From the NCBI GenBank assembly GCA_026936325.1, contig JAPTHN010000005.1, positions 56,535,514 through 56,599,513 on the forward strand: DNA of 64,000 nt. Reading direction: 5' to 3'. Positions 1 through 12,610 of the stretch are shown here, piece by piece. Under the pieces are notes generated by a model. The model saw nothing but the letters and a program-made list of their open reading frames with translations. It ran no database searches and had not been told where the DNA came from. Source of the DNA: Platynereis dumerilii. Its lineage: Eukaryota; Annelida; Polychaeta; Phyllodocida; Nereididae. Each line of letters starts with the position of its first letter. Position 1 is the first letter of the stretch. The position numbers and the translations under genes are program-made.

Positions 1-422
1 CATAAATAGCCCATAAAAGTGTCACTGTCATAGTTATCGATTAGTGGAAGAAGAGCATGGATCTTTTACAAAAATATAATACGCCTGATGCCTTGTTTTG
101 GTATTTCTGTATTCTTGTTGCATAAAAATTGTAATTGCCTCGTTTACCTTGGTAAAATATTACTGGACAGACAAGATTCACAAACTGCTGATTGGAAAAA
201 ATAGTTCTAATATTAAAGTAACAATTTTCTCACTGTAAATGACTACAGCAGTACACTACAATTCTCCTTAAATATATAACCGAAGAATCGACTGTATGGA
301 TTTTAAAGAATACTTCGCTTCCGTAGAATATTTGTTTACTGATATATTCTGTATTCATATAAATTTATTCCATATTTAATTGTCGACAGATATTATTTTA
401 GCCTGTTTACTTGATTCTCGTT
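1..422 (+). repeat. Tail of an upstream ~3.3-kb repeat unit
   Basis: This stretch resembles the end of the second unit (about 6290-7012). Both hold a phrase like 'gtcacagttatcg', then 'gatgccttttgg/gatgccttgttttgg', and both lead into 'attaaatagac'. No gene is visible. I infer that the tandem array began left of the window. Confidence 0.5.
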
Positions 423-3400
423 ATTAAATAGACTTGGTCACTAATTGAGAACATTGGATTCCGCATAACAAAAAGGAAATGGGCTAATTTCATTCTCCAC
501 GACATCTCCTGAAGTCTCTTGTTATTTTTGGTTGGAATGATATTGGCTCATGACAAGAAGAAGTCATGTCATACAGAGAGTTAGAGAGAGTTAGAAAATC
601 TTTATTGACATGTGCCGAAGCACCCAGCCCACAAAGGGCTTACAAGTCACAAAATACATGTAGTTGGATGGATGGGTGATTCTAGCCAGAATTCTGTTGA
701 AAGAAAGCGTAAGTACTGCTGGCCTTAATTTGGACTAAATGTAACATATCAGACCAAAAGCAGATGTGTTGTAACATCCTGAACAGAACCAGATTCTGTG
801 TGTGATGCTCTCTCTTGGAGATGACTTGCATACAAACTCAAACAGCCTATCAGCAACTAAAAGCTCTTTCGTCTCAACTTGGGCAGACCCAGTTGGCAGA
901 GAGGTGATGTTACAGGTCAATGATTTGAAGGTGATTCAGGTCATATCTGACAAGAGTAAGCATGTGGGTCATATATAGTCGACAAGGGCACTTACAATAT
1001 TGATTTTGTTCTGAACACATCAATTGTTATCAACCCTGTGACAGCCAAGATTGATCATGTTATGAAAACTATACAACACCATGGCTACAGCCAATTTGCA
1101 ATATACCTGGCAAGTTAAGAGATGATCATGCAGTAGTAGTACATGCTTAATGAATATTAGACTTGACAAATTGAGAGCAGATCCATGTTTAAAATGATTC
1201 AGTGTTAAAATTATGCAGGGACGACTGTAGCATTTGGGCTCCAAGTGTCTGATGTTTACATGCGGTTGGGAAAGTGTTGATTTTCCAGTATGAGTATGAT
1301 ATTAATTGTGTGTTGGTCCTTTGTGAAAATTCGCAATTAATGTTGTCAAGATGAGTCATTAAATCAACTTAGACATCAGAATATTTAATATCACGTTTGG
1401 ACCTGGCTGTTGGTTAAACTGACATCAAGTTTTTGAAACATAAGATATACCTCAACGAACATAATTGTGAGGCAAAATGGATTACTGTGATTGAATCAGT
1501 CTGATTTTTTTGACAGCATGATGAATTTCTTCAATCCCATAATGAAAAGGTTATTTTGCACAGGCTTGGGTCACCTTTATTGCAATGTCGAAATGAACTC
1601 TTTTCTTTTTCTTCAAATACCCGTTTGAGTGGCAATATGCAATACTTTATAAATTGTAAAGTTTGCAAAGTGTTCAGGCAAGCAGATATTGCCCTGAGCA
1701 TTGTTTGGTGCAACAGACTGTGCCATTCTGTAAGAAAGATTGGCAATTGGAAAGTCTTGTTCCTTTTGTAATGTGAGAAATTTCATTCCCTTGCACAAAT
1801 ACAAAAGGATTTTGCATAGGAATTGTTTGGGGCATATAAGGTATCAGGCTGAATATACAGAATCAAATGACAGACCTCAAAGGAACATTGTTGTAGCTCT
1901 TGGAATATTGCGTAAAGGTCAAACAAGTTCATCTTCCATCTCACAAAATCAATTAATTTCCAGAAATGATTGAGCTGCTTCAGTAATAATTTCTGAATGG
2001 ATAAAGAATTTATCATTAAGTGTAAAAGATCTGTGATATAGCTGAATTGCAAAGTGTGATATATAAATGACTCTGTCTTGGTATTTCCGTTTCGCATTTT
2101 GGATTAGTTTACCTGTTTCTGAACAAACAAGATTTCTGATCCTTAAAGTGGTAATAGGTCATTCTCTATCTGTAGTTCTGAATTTATTCGTAGGTGGCAT
2201 ATCAGAGCAAAAGGAACTGTTGAAATCCCCTGAGCCTTTCAACTAGGTGATTGATGTTGTTGAACAGGTACCTGAAAATTCTGATTTATTAATGACTGGT
2301 GAGTTGGCAAGACTCACAATCCATTGCATTGATTACAATAACCTGTTACCTAACTTTTTAAGTGGCATTTCTTTTTATATGAGATTAATGGACCAGTGAA
2401 GTGGCCGATTGCCTTGTTCTGACATCAAATTAGAGATGAAGCCATACAGGGTGGTCAAGAAAGAACTTTCCGTGGCTTAGTTCTATAAATTTGTCTCTAA
2501 TTACTTTCCAACCTTTTCTAATGTAAAGAGGATAGTCATGGCAATATATTGTCTGTAGTACGTTCCCCTGGGCCTTGTTGGGTGAACTTGAGCTCTGATT
2601 TTGCAGAAAAAAAGGCATTTTCACACATTTTGCTGTCCCAAATGCAAGGCATTGCCATCAATTCAAACGTTGTACCATTGCTTTCATATTCTTACAGTAA
2701 CCAAGAATTCTTGAGGGGAGTCTGGGCCAAGGATTTCAGCTCTTTCAATTGAAACTCATTCATGTACATGGCCAATTGTGCAGCGTACGTAAAACGTACG
2801 TTGCTCTTTCTTGCGTATTTCGTACGTAAATCAGTTGTTTTCACGCATGAATTACGTACGAAAATTTACGTACGTAAAACATACGTAAATTTTCGTATGG
2901 ATTTCATACGTATTAAGTTGGTTTTTGGGCGGTTAACTTGATTTTTTTGCTACTTTTTTTCACATACGCCAAAACAAAATTTAATCTTAAATCATTTATG
3001 ATAACCATATTGCACTAAAATGGCAAAAGTAACTGAAAAGTGCCTGTGTGAAATTTTTATGAATTCGTACGAAATTCGTACGAAAATGTACGTACGTTCT
3101 ACGGATCGGCTCTTTTTTGTGAGTTTCGTACGTAGAATTTACGTACGTAATTCGTACGCCGCACAATTGCTAGTGTAGGGAGCTTGAAAGAGAAGAAGGT
3201 TGATAGAAATTGCAAGCTACCACAGTTTTTCAAAATGTGCCTCCTGTCGTAACGCCTTATCAAACTTAGATCCAAGAGTAGAAACATATTACTGAGATCC
3301 CTACCTGAACTTCATGCAGTTGTGCCGCATACGCCAAAGACTGTAAAGTTTTTTCTTGACCCCCCTGTAATTAGCACATATAAAACTGCAATTTTGTGTC

Positions 3401-3745
3401 AATTGAGTGACGCTCTGTCAATACATTTAATTGAAACTACCCTTTTGCCTAATTGCTCTCTCTCCTATCTCATCAATCAACCTTTGTGAGCGCTCAGAAC
3501 TGGGCTGCACTTACCATATATCTATCTCTATGTCTATCTATACATCCATCTTTGAATATTATATCAAATTATCATTATTGTGTAATGTTGTCCTTAGCAA
3601 GGGCTCCTATCTTAAAGAAAACACTAGTAATCCTGTTGAAATTTCAGGTGAAGCAAATTCTCTTCTTAAATTCAATATTCAGTTGATGAATTAAATAAGC
3701 ATATTTTCCTCTTCAGATATTGTTTTTCTCTTTACTTCATTCTGG
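421..3745 (+). repeat. Diverged tandem duplication, unit 1
   Basis: The unit opens with a ~110-bp block containing 'attaaatagac' and 'cataacaaaaaggaa', which recurs near 3746 and 7013. A second anchor at about 790-1060 ('gttacaggtcaatg', 'gacaagagtaagcatgtggg') recurs at 4775-5020 and 8430-8700. A third at 1565-1920 ('tggaaagtcttgttcctt') recurs at 5255-5585. Spacing between anchors differs among units, so each has gained and lost DNA. Frames are not conserved among copies, so I read this as non-coding. The CGTACG-rich element at 2773-3169 is inserted here. Confidence 0.7.
2773..3169. mobile_element. CGTACG-rich TIR element (MITE-like), ~0.4 kb
   Basis: The two ends are inverted: CAATTGTGCAGCGTACG on the left and CGTACGCCGCACAATTG on the right. 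The outer CAATTG is itself a palindrome, so the target duplication could be AATT or CAATTG. Both halves are packed with CGTACG, TACGTA and ACGTACGT words, while the centre (about 2920-3060) is plain AT-rich sequence. There is no coding frame. The family is unknown to me. A non-autonomous DNA transposon is the simplest reading, though a hairpin-forming satellite-like insertion is possible. Confidence 0.65.
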
Positions 3746-5934
3746 ATTATTAAATAGACGTGGTCGTTAATTGAGAAGATTTGATTCCACATAACAAAAA
3801 GGAAGTGGGCTAATTTCATTCTCTACGACTTTTCCCGAAGTCGCTTGTTATTTTTGTTAGAATAATTATATAATATTGGCTCATGACATGTTAACATAAA
3901 GAAAATGGTTGAAACCAGACAGAAGTAGTCGTGTCATGGTTTGACACCATTGAGCAATGTAGAAAATGTGAATTATATTAGATAACCTGTAAGTGAATGG
4001 GATGGTTGTTTTTAAATATTTTTTGTATTATTACTTTGCTGGGTATGATTCAAAGAAATAGCATTGTAATACTCAGTGTCCACTCATGTTTTAGGTTAAT
4101 CCTGGAATACACTAAATATAATTTGAAATCAGCAGCATCATATTTTAGAAATACACATCATCACTCCAAAGCAAGATCCAGCGTTACAACCTCTATGAAA
4201 TCTGTTTGCCATAGAATGATACTGTTGAAGGTCCAATATTCAGTTCACATTTGTGGGATCAGTGCAACTTCCTGTATCCGGCTTGTTGGATTCACTTTGC
4301 ATGATGTGTGTAGTTGTGTGAGGAGAATATTTAATTTCAAAAGTGTGTCACCAACTTCCTCAAGTGTAAATGGGATACTGTTACAATACTGTGCGAATAG
4401 AAAGCTGTCATATAGCTGTTATCCATACATAAGTAAAGATGTCTAGAACTTATCTCGGTCTGAGATAATGGATTAACATGAACATTTATGTTAATCCTAA
4501 ACTAGGTAAAGGAAATTGCTTTCCAGAACCAGATAATGGTTGAGAAACAACCAGTACATGGACATTACAACCAATATCTTGGTTTTCGGTTTACCATTCT
4601 GATTTGTTTGACACTGATATCAACCATATATTTAACACAAATATTATTTCATTAAATAATATTCATTTTGCAAGATAGAAGATTGTTCTCGTCAATACAA
4701 ATATTGGCTTGCACAAATTTGGTCTGGTTGACAAAGGACATTGCAACATCCTGAATCCTGAATTGAACCAGACAAAATGTATCTTGCAGATGTCTAGTGC
4801 ACAGACAAGCAGCATTTCTCAACTTAGAGTTCCTTTGCTCTCAGCAAGGGCAGACCCCTCTGCAGTGATGTTATAGGTCAATGGCTTAAAGGCATGTCAG
4901 GTCATTTCTGACAAGACTAAGCATGTGGGTTCTATAGATAGTCGATAAGGGCCCTTACAATAAAGATTTTGTTCCGAACAACATTAATTGTAATCAACCC
5001 TGTGACAGTCAATATTGATCATGAACGTGGTGGTATTTTGGTATCAGTAATGTTGTGCCTTGGTCCTTAGTGAGCTTTCTGCATGTCTGGATGAACCATT
5101 AAATCAGGTTAGATATTAAAATTGTTTTCATCACATTTCGAATGGGCTGCTATGAGAAATAGTAACAATTTCTGGTTGTGTCAGTTATCTATTTTGCACA
5201 GTTTTACGAAATAATTCTATCCAATAACGAAAAGTTCATCGTTTTGCTTGGGCTTTGATCACCTTAATCACATTTTTTATACTACTTTCTTTTTCTTATA
5301 ATTTATATGTTTATGAATGACTTGTGAAGTGGTCAGGCAGGCAGGTATTGTCTGGAGCATTCTTTGATGCAACTGACTTTGACAGCGTCGAACAGATATT
5401 GCCAATTGGAAAGTCTTGTTCCTTCTGTAATGTGAGAATTTTCAGTCCCTTCCACAAACACAACAGTATTGTCTTTTGCAGAGAAATTGTTTTGGGGAAT
5501 ATGAGGTATAAGGTTGAACATATAGAGTCAAATTACATACTCTGAAGGAACATTCTTGTTGCTCTTGGCATATTGTGTAATAGCCGAATCAGTTGTAACT
5601 GAATAAATGTCAAAGGGTTCCTTTGTCCAACTTCCAATTCCTGCTAGTTTCTCTATAAACCAATCCTTTTTTGTACATTTTCCCATTCTACATCATCCAA
5701 GTTCATCTGCTAGCATATTTTTGCTGACTTTTCATATATCTGGTGAATGTCAGAGCTGGAAACTAATATTGCATTTCATTCTCTGGTTTGCATCATATTT
5801 GCTGCTTGCTGCTCCACATGTGACAAAAACAATCAGCGATATGCTGTTGAGAATGAAAAGCGGCCCACAAATCTGTTTGACAAGGAGGGTGTGGGAAATG
5901 TCTCATTGATACAACTTGAATCAGACTGAGCAAG

Positions 5935-6290
5935 TTTGTTTGTTTGTTTGTGTTTTACGCCTTTGCAGCACCTTAGTGGGCTATATCGAGGCAGGCGACC
6001 GCTGTATGATGATGAGATGAGAATACTGGGAGTTTGGCACATACCCTATTAATTCAGGGATGCCCAGGGTCTTTCAGTTGCCCCAGTATAGAATACTGGA
6101 AACAACCCGCCTCCATTTACTCGGACTAAAGTGAGTTCCCGGGGTGAGCAGACTGGGAAAGTTCAGCCTTGTTGGGTGAGTGGCTATAGACAGGATAGAC
6201 TCTGATGTAGGATTGTTAGCCTTTGTATTTTGCGTCCATTTCTCAGTATTAATACTTTCTGGAAATTCCATCAACCTGACTTACACATAA
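5935..6290 (-). mobile_element. SINE-like / non-LTR 3' end, minus strand
   Basis: Read on the minus strand, it ends in an AAAC-type short tandem tail (the TTTGTTTG run at about 5937-5951 on plus). Just before the tail lies a 'ggtgctgcaaaggcgtaaaac' type end. Its middle ('acataccctattaattcagg', 'cctccattta') recurs at about 25105-25240 in opposite orientation and in part at 26278-26320. No tRNA-like head is clear, so the 5' border is approximate. Confidence 0.5.
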
Positions 6291-6641
6291 TGTAAATGGC
6301 CCCAAAATACCATTGTCACAGTTATCGGTTATGCTAAATACATCAGATGCCTTTTGGTTGGACAAACATCATGAATTAGTTACAAAAATATTGCGATGAA
6401 GGAAAGGATAAATTATACTTTCTTAGACAACTGTTCGGATAAAAGAATATTGAATAAAACAAATGTTTTGTGCAAATAAATACAAGAGAACACCCCACCC
6501 CCTTATAATGATCTACAGCATGACTTATTTTATATAATTTGAATTTGACATATTTACTGCAAGGTTTAAAGTTATTTTTAGCCCAATGGATAAATCCTTT
6601 ATTAGCCTTTCTTCAATTACTTTATCTGATTATTATTATTA

Positions 6642-6851
6642 CCGTAGAACGGGGTGACTTTGAACAGTCAAGGGTGACTTTGAACGCTTTTCTGACAAAG
6701 ATTGATCCTCTGTGAATCCAAAAATTAAATAAGCTCCCCTTGTATATAAGCATCCAGTATCTTATCTAATTTTGCATTCACAGAGGATCAATCTTTGTCA
6801 GAAAAGCGTTCAAAGTCATCCTGAACTGTTCAAAGTCACCCCGTTCTACGG
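6642..6851. mobile_element. MITE with ~75-bp TIRs and TA target duplication
   Basis: This is a near-perfect foldback. It begins CCGTAGAACGGGGTGACTTT, ends with the inverse, and has a short AT-rich loop. TA flanks both ends (6640-6641 and 6852-6853). The matching place in unit 1 (about 3555-3595, 'tatcattattgtgtaatg') has no insert, so it acts as an empty site. The motif GGGTGACTTTGAAC occurs twice in each arm, which suggests paired transposase binding sites. TA duplication and long TIRs fit a Tc1/mariner-type or similar family. There is no coding frame. Confidence 0.88.
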
Positions 6852-7012
6852 TATATGAAATGTCATCCTTATTAGGGGCTTAGATGTTGAAGAAGACATG
6901 AGCAATCCGACTGAAATTTCAGTTGAAACTAAATCTGTTTTAATTCAATTTTTAGATGATAAATGTAATTACCAAATTTTTCAATTTCAGATGTTATTTT
7001 TCTTTTTATTTG

Positions 7013-8980
7013 ATTATTAAATAGACATGGTGGTTATTTGAGAAGATTAGATTCCACATAACAAAAAGGAAATTGGCTAATTTCATTCTCCACGACATCT
7101 CCTGAAGTTTCTTGTTATTTTTAGAAGGATAGGCCTAATGGCGATGACAAACACTGTAAAGCAAAGAGTTGAAACAAAGCAGATGCAGTCATGTCATAGT
7201 TGGATGGATGGGCCTTTGGAGACTTTTTGTCCAGTATCTATGCAATTTGTATGCATAGGGAAGGAGGATACAGATTATAGCAGTGAGGAAAAGGTTAATT
7301 TAAGATGGTGTCAATGTTAGTTGCAGGTAACCTGGCCACTGCTGAACACAAACACAAACCCTGGACCCAATGATTGGAAGTCCATCTTCTGTAGTGCTAC
7401 CAGCTGAGCTATTATAAGATTCTGTCCACAGCTGAAAATGTCGATAATAATTAATGATGTTATTTCCAGCTTTTTGAACAGTCATGAGCATCAACGAAAA
7501 AAAAAGGATATTATAGCCAGGCTGATAGATAGCCTGTAAGTGCGAGGAAAGAATGTTTATAACTGATTTTGTAACACTCTTTCACTGGGTATGGTTAAAT
7601 AAAAAGCATGTTGTAGTACCTAGTATCCACACCTACTTCCAATTAATCCAGAAGGATGCTAAACAAAAATTCGAAAACAGAAGCCTCATAATTAAGGGAT
7701 ACAGATTGTCTTTCCCAAGCAAGATCTTGCATTACAACATTATATGAAATAGGTTTGCTGTAGAGTGATGCTGTAATTGCCTGATGATATTCAGTTCACA
7801 TGCGTGGGATCAGTGAAACTTCCTGTATCCGGCTTGTTGGATTCACTTAACATAGCGTGTGTAGTTATGTGAGGTGAATATTCAATTCCAAAAGTGCATC
7901 ACTCACTTCCTCATGCGTAAGTCAGATACTGTTGAAGTATTGCGGCAATAGAAAGCTACAGCATTTCTATTATCCATATAAGTAAAGATACCTGGTATTT
8001 ATCTCACTCTAAAAAAAGGTTAACACTTAAAACTATTCATGCTAGTCCTAAATTTGGTAAAAGAAAATTGCTTGTCAGAACCAGCAAATGGTTGAGAAAT
8101 AACCTACCTATATGTGGTATATGGTTGCCACAACTGATATCTTGGTTTACGGATCGTTGGACACTCATACTTAAAACATCAAAATCATATTCAGCCGATA
8201 TCATTAAATACTTATTCAGCTGAGCAGAAGAATGTCCTCGTCAATTCAAACATTATTTTGCCAAAAAATAGTCACATTGACATAGGACAACATGACTTCT
8301 ACTCGAGGCGTCACATCCATAGCTCATTGAATGTAAGAGTTTTCAGTTTTTGGTTTTCGTTTGGACTGGATGCCATATATCTAACAAATACAAAATAGCC
8401 GATGTGTAGCAACATCCTGAATTGAACCAGATGTCTTTGTGTGGTGCTGTCTCTTGCAGTTGTCTAGCACACAAACTAACAAGCCTATGAGCAACTAAGG
8501 GTTCCTTTGCTCTTGGCATGGGCTAACCCCTGAGAGGTGATGTTACAGGTCAATGGCTTGAAGGAATTTCAGGTCATTTCTCACAAGACTAAGCTTGCGG
8601 GCTTTATATATAGTCGATAAGGGCACTTACAATATTGATTTTGTTCCTGACAACATTAATTGTAATCAACCCTGTGATAGTTTCAAAAGATTGATCATGT
8701 TATAAAATTGATGTAACACTGCCATCTATTAAAGCCTATATTCATTGTCCCTGGCAAGTTATGAAGGAGATTGTGATGCTACATGTTGTGTTGGCATAAT
8801 GAATATATGCGTCATTTTATTTTCAAACATTACTATTAGCGCTACTGTGAATGCGCGACGCTGTGCTTATTCTTGAATAAATCCCATGAAATTGTGCTGA
8901 TTGGTTCAATCTCGAGAGTAGTTTGCTTAAGTCATTGGAGGCTGTGCTGGAGTGCTAAACGGATAATAAGTTTCATTTCT
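7013..8980 (+). repeat. Diverged tandem duplication, unit 3 (first part)
   Basis: It holds the opening anchor at 7013-7120, the block shared with unit 2 at about 7540-7990, and the 'gttacaggtcaatggcttgaa' anchor at 8430-8700. A tRNA-derived SINE interrupts it near 7196-7420. Past 8980 it continues as the longer block that also occurs near 20 kb and 27 kb. Confidence 0.65.
7196..7420 (-). mobile_element. tRNA-derived SINE, old copy
   Basis: On the minus strand it starts with a tRNA-like head containing 'tagctcagctggtagcac' (A-box-like) and a decayed B box near 7360-7372. The body matches the SINE at 41258-41460: 'gtatcctcc.tccct', 'tgcata.at.c.gga' and a 'tccatccatcca' tail. It is more diverged than the 41-kb copy and is therefore probably older. 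Confidence 0.6.
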
Positions 8981-11758
8981 CAAACCTGCAATTCCTGAAA
9001 TCTTCATCTATATATACCGGTATGATTTCTTCTTGTACATCATGCAATTTCATCTGCTAGGACATCTTTGCTGGTTCTGGTGAATGTCATAGCTGGACAC
9101 TGATATTACATTTCATCCTCTGTTTTGCTTCCGATTTGCATCGTTCTTCTTCACATGTGACAAAAACAATCAGCAATATGCTTTTGAGAATGAAAAACTG
9201 CAAACTGTTTTACAGGAAGGGTGTGGGGAATGTCTCATTATTGCAACTTGATGCAGAATGAGCTACTTCTTTTTTCAAGTTTGCCAGTTGTATAACATTG
9301 GGATAAAGCATACAATCGCTGGAAAATTTTTTCATTTGAAATGGCGAAACAATAATGAAATACACAATATTATAGGATTATGCACCTCATTTAATACATA
9401 ATTCTCAATTAAAATGCATTCATTTCATACATAATTCTCGATTAAAATGATAAGGTATGAGCAGAGATGATTTAATCTGGGTTTCCTTGATATCCTATAA
9501 AGTACACTTTAAATTGTATCCTAACGTATTGACAACCTTTTTTCTATATTTACCTTCTTAATAATTAAACCATTGAAGATGCTGCTGAACCCAGAAAGAC
9601 CTGGGTGACACAGTTACATGCATTCTCTCTGGCATTGCAATGTACTACCGCCAGTCCTTCACTCACTTGCATTGTGTCATTGAAGATAGAATTAAGTTCT
9701 ATGCCTCCATGTTCTGGAAGGCTGTAGTAGGCAAAATGCAATCTGATGCTTCATCAATCTTTTCAATGCTTTGGTGTTTTGTTGATTGGATCTTGGTGAG
9801 TTTCACAAGGGATGGGACGGACAGCAGGTTCTGCTAGACACACACAGAGAGATAAGGCAATGAAGTTAGAGAGACACTGACAAAATAAATATATACGCAG
9901 CAGATACACTAACCAGAAAATTTGTTAGGGATAGGTAGGGACAAAATTAAAAGAGAGTCCATATGACATCTAAGCTCTATACAAATATAAACAAAATATT
10001 GTATGAGAGTAATATGGGGTTATAATGGTTAAAAAGCCTATTGAAAGATCATCAGATCAAGATGAAATTGCATACTGTGTGTATGTGATGATAATATTAC
10101 TATATATAATTTTTATTCTTTTCCGACTATGTCAAGCAAATTCATATCCCTTCAGCATAATTTTCAGAAAGCTGAACACATTTTCATTCCACTTCAATTT
10201 TGTTAAGTTTGAATCAAGTAATTGAAAATAATGAAGAAAACATGTTTATGCATGTAGTGGTTCCTGCAGTGTCAGACCAATGTGTCTAACCACCTTGTTC
10301 CCTATGGTAAACATCAAATCTGGATCCTGCAGAAAAGTCTGCCAGCAGTTAAAATTCATTGTATTCCCAATGGAATGTATTGCTTGCATTATAAGAATGG
10401 TAAAAATCTTATTTGCGATAATCTTTTTTCTATGGATTACATGATACAATGAAGCCAGGAATTAATGTGTCTCAGGAAGCTAAACAATGCAATGCATTTC
10501 ATGTTTCATTGTATTATGACCAACCATATGTTTCTTATTAACACAAGGGATAATTTAAGAACTATAAAAAATGCTTATTATATAAGAAGTCGTATACTTG
10601 AAAATATCTCGGACCTAAATTTACTTCATATCTGAGAGATTTTTGGCCAGCCCTGAAGAAGGTCCTCTGTTCACAATAATCTTCAAGTTTGCTCAGGGCC
10701 TTGTTTGTATTTTCTTTTCTGATTTGTTCTATTGAATTGGGGTTTACTCAGTCACACCGAAGTATTTGCTGAGATGAACTATGCCAACAAATCTCATTCA
10801 GAGAAAGTTTTGTGTGCCATGAAGGCTAACATTTGCGCAAATCAAGAGAACTCATTGCCAGAAAAGTTTTGATCATACATTGCACTATTTTGACTTTACA
10901 GATTGTCTCTGAACTGTTAGAAGTTGCAAATTATTTATATCTAATTTCATTAAGTATGACAAATGTGTGAATATCAACCATTCTGCAAAGGTTGTTGCAT
11001 CTTCCTTGATGGAATTTTAAGTGTTTGTAGTTTAAACGTTATGACAATTATATTATCCACTATACGGCAAGAACCGTGATCATAAAACTAGGATCTATCT
11101 GCCTAAATTTGATAGATAGTGTGTAGCCTTTATATATATGGTTCAATCTGCCCTTGATCTGATCAGGCATGCACTTATCATGCATACTGGGATACATCTG
11201 TAAAAGTATATTCATAATTATAATATATAAAAAAAACTAGCTTGTGCAAATTACGAAAAAAAAATCTGGCTTGCGTGAAATGTCAATTGAAAAATTTTAA
11301 AAAATTATTGCCTTGTCATGATCTTCATATAAGTCGGTTTTAGTGTAGCCAAATATATCTGCATCTAAAAAGTACATTCTGAAAATACAGGATGCAATAA
11401 TGCACAATCAATGCTGCATTTAATTAATATCAATCGGCCATCTTAATGAGTAAATCAGAGCAATTTAAATTATGCCTGCTCAAGGCGGGAAAGAATAATA
11501 CTTTTTCACAGGAATCTACTATATCACATTAAATTGTATCAATTTAATTCAGCACATCAGAATGATTGGCTAGTGCTTGTTGCTTTGAACAGGATGCACT
11601 GAGATTGTGCTGCTCTGGCGGCTTTGTTTTAAATTGCACCCAGGAGATCAAAGATGAGATAGCTCTTAGAAGTAATTTCTTTTTAGCATGAAAAACAAAC
11701 ACTGAGCCTTACAAACGGTTTATTTCAGACATGCGAAACATGTTACAGGAGCATGCAA

Positions 11759-11881
11759 AACAAAGTTCATTACACAATTGTCTGCATCAATAAAATTGAG
11801 TTTAACATTACAGTTTTCAAAACAAAGTTCATTACACAATTGTCTGCATCAATAAAATTGAGTTCAACATTACAGTTTTTT
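11759..11881 (+). repeat. 62-bp tandem duplication (2 copies)
   Basis: Two adjacent 62-bp copies share the phrase 'acaaagttcattacacaatt' at 11760 and 11822. They differ at about one site (gagttt/gagttc), so the event is recent compared with the surrounding repeats. Confidence 0.9.
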
Positions 11882-12329
11882 ATATGTATTAGACGTTCTA
11901 CCACAAGATACTTTTGGTATCTTTGGAATAGTTGTCTCATATTGCCCTTAAATCTCAAAAAAAATATTACAAGGAAATTGATACTTTCAGACAGAGATTT
12001 ACATTTTACAAGAAAACCGATTCACTTCATAGCCTTTATACAATGTGGAAAATGGTCTGAGGAATTATATCATGGCAACAGAGCCTGTAGCTGACTATTA
12101 TTTGGATGTGTAGTTGAGACAGAGTGATGTGACAATACATGTGTGAATGCAAACACAATAGTGCATACCATTAAATTATTTGAAGAATTGATCAACACTC
12201 ACAATGGGAATACCTTCTCTTATTCGCTCTGCACTTCAGCTCTGCTGAGTTTTCTTGTCTTATTTTTATAATATGCATGATCGTATTTCACTTTCGTAAT
12301 CTAAATCCATGCTGCACATATGTACAAAG

Positions 12330-12610
12330 AACACCAATTGTATGTGAGAAGTTTTAGCAGAAAATTGATATCTCGCAGAATAACATGTATGCGAACAATA
12401 GCATTGTTAAGAAAGTTATTACTTCACAAATTTACTTGGCAGAATAATTGCATGATATCTGGAGAAGTGTGGCATGGCAGCTATTGTTAATGTTATGTGA
12501 TAGCCATTTGCCTCCATTGCATGACCTCCATTGTCTTCCTTGTTTCTTCTCAGAAGTTGACACTTATCGTAATGCATCGCTCGGGTCCTGCATGAACATG
12601 GCAAATGCTT
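12330..12610 (-). repeat. Inverted copy of the distal A/B/C segment
   Basis: Its reverse complement matches 24590-24850 and 30855-31110, including 'gataagtgtcacctcctggg'-like, 'aatggctgttacacaatgctg'-like and 'gcggtaataagtttctgaac'-like stretches. All other shared segments of copy A are in direct orientation. Confidence 0.75.

Larger units (their letters stand above)
3746..7012 (+). repeat. Diverged tandem duplication, unit 2
   Basis: It carries the same ordered anchors as unit 1, plus a block at about 3950-4450 shared with unit 3 (about 7540-7990; for example 'gtatccggcttgttggattc' at 4275 and 7834). It also has a segment at 5640-5930 that reappears at 8990-9260, 19740-19970 and 26680-26915. 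The longest frame here (3997-4446) is not kept open in unit 3, so I do not call it a gene. A SINE-like insertion (5935-6290) and a MITE (6642-6851) sit in it. Confidence 0.7.
8980..12610 (+). repeat. Large duplicated block, copy A (partial)
   Basis: In order it carries segments shared with copies B and C: 8990-9260, 9640-9860 ('gatgcttcatcaatcttttca'), 10650-10840 ('cttcaagtttgctcagg') and 11560-11740 ('ttgcacccaggagatcaaag'). The last shared segment (12330-12610) is inverted relative to B and C. The copies differ by many small changes and conserve no open frame. I infer duplicated non-coding DNA rather than a gene family. Confidence 0.7.

Noticed and set aside
3997-4446. 149-codon plus frame in unit 2
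   Set aside because: The aligned part of unit 3 (about 7550-7990) is closed by stops and gaps, so the frame is not conserved. It has no domain or signal.
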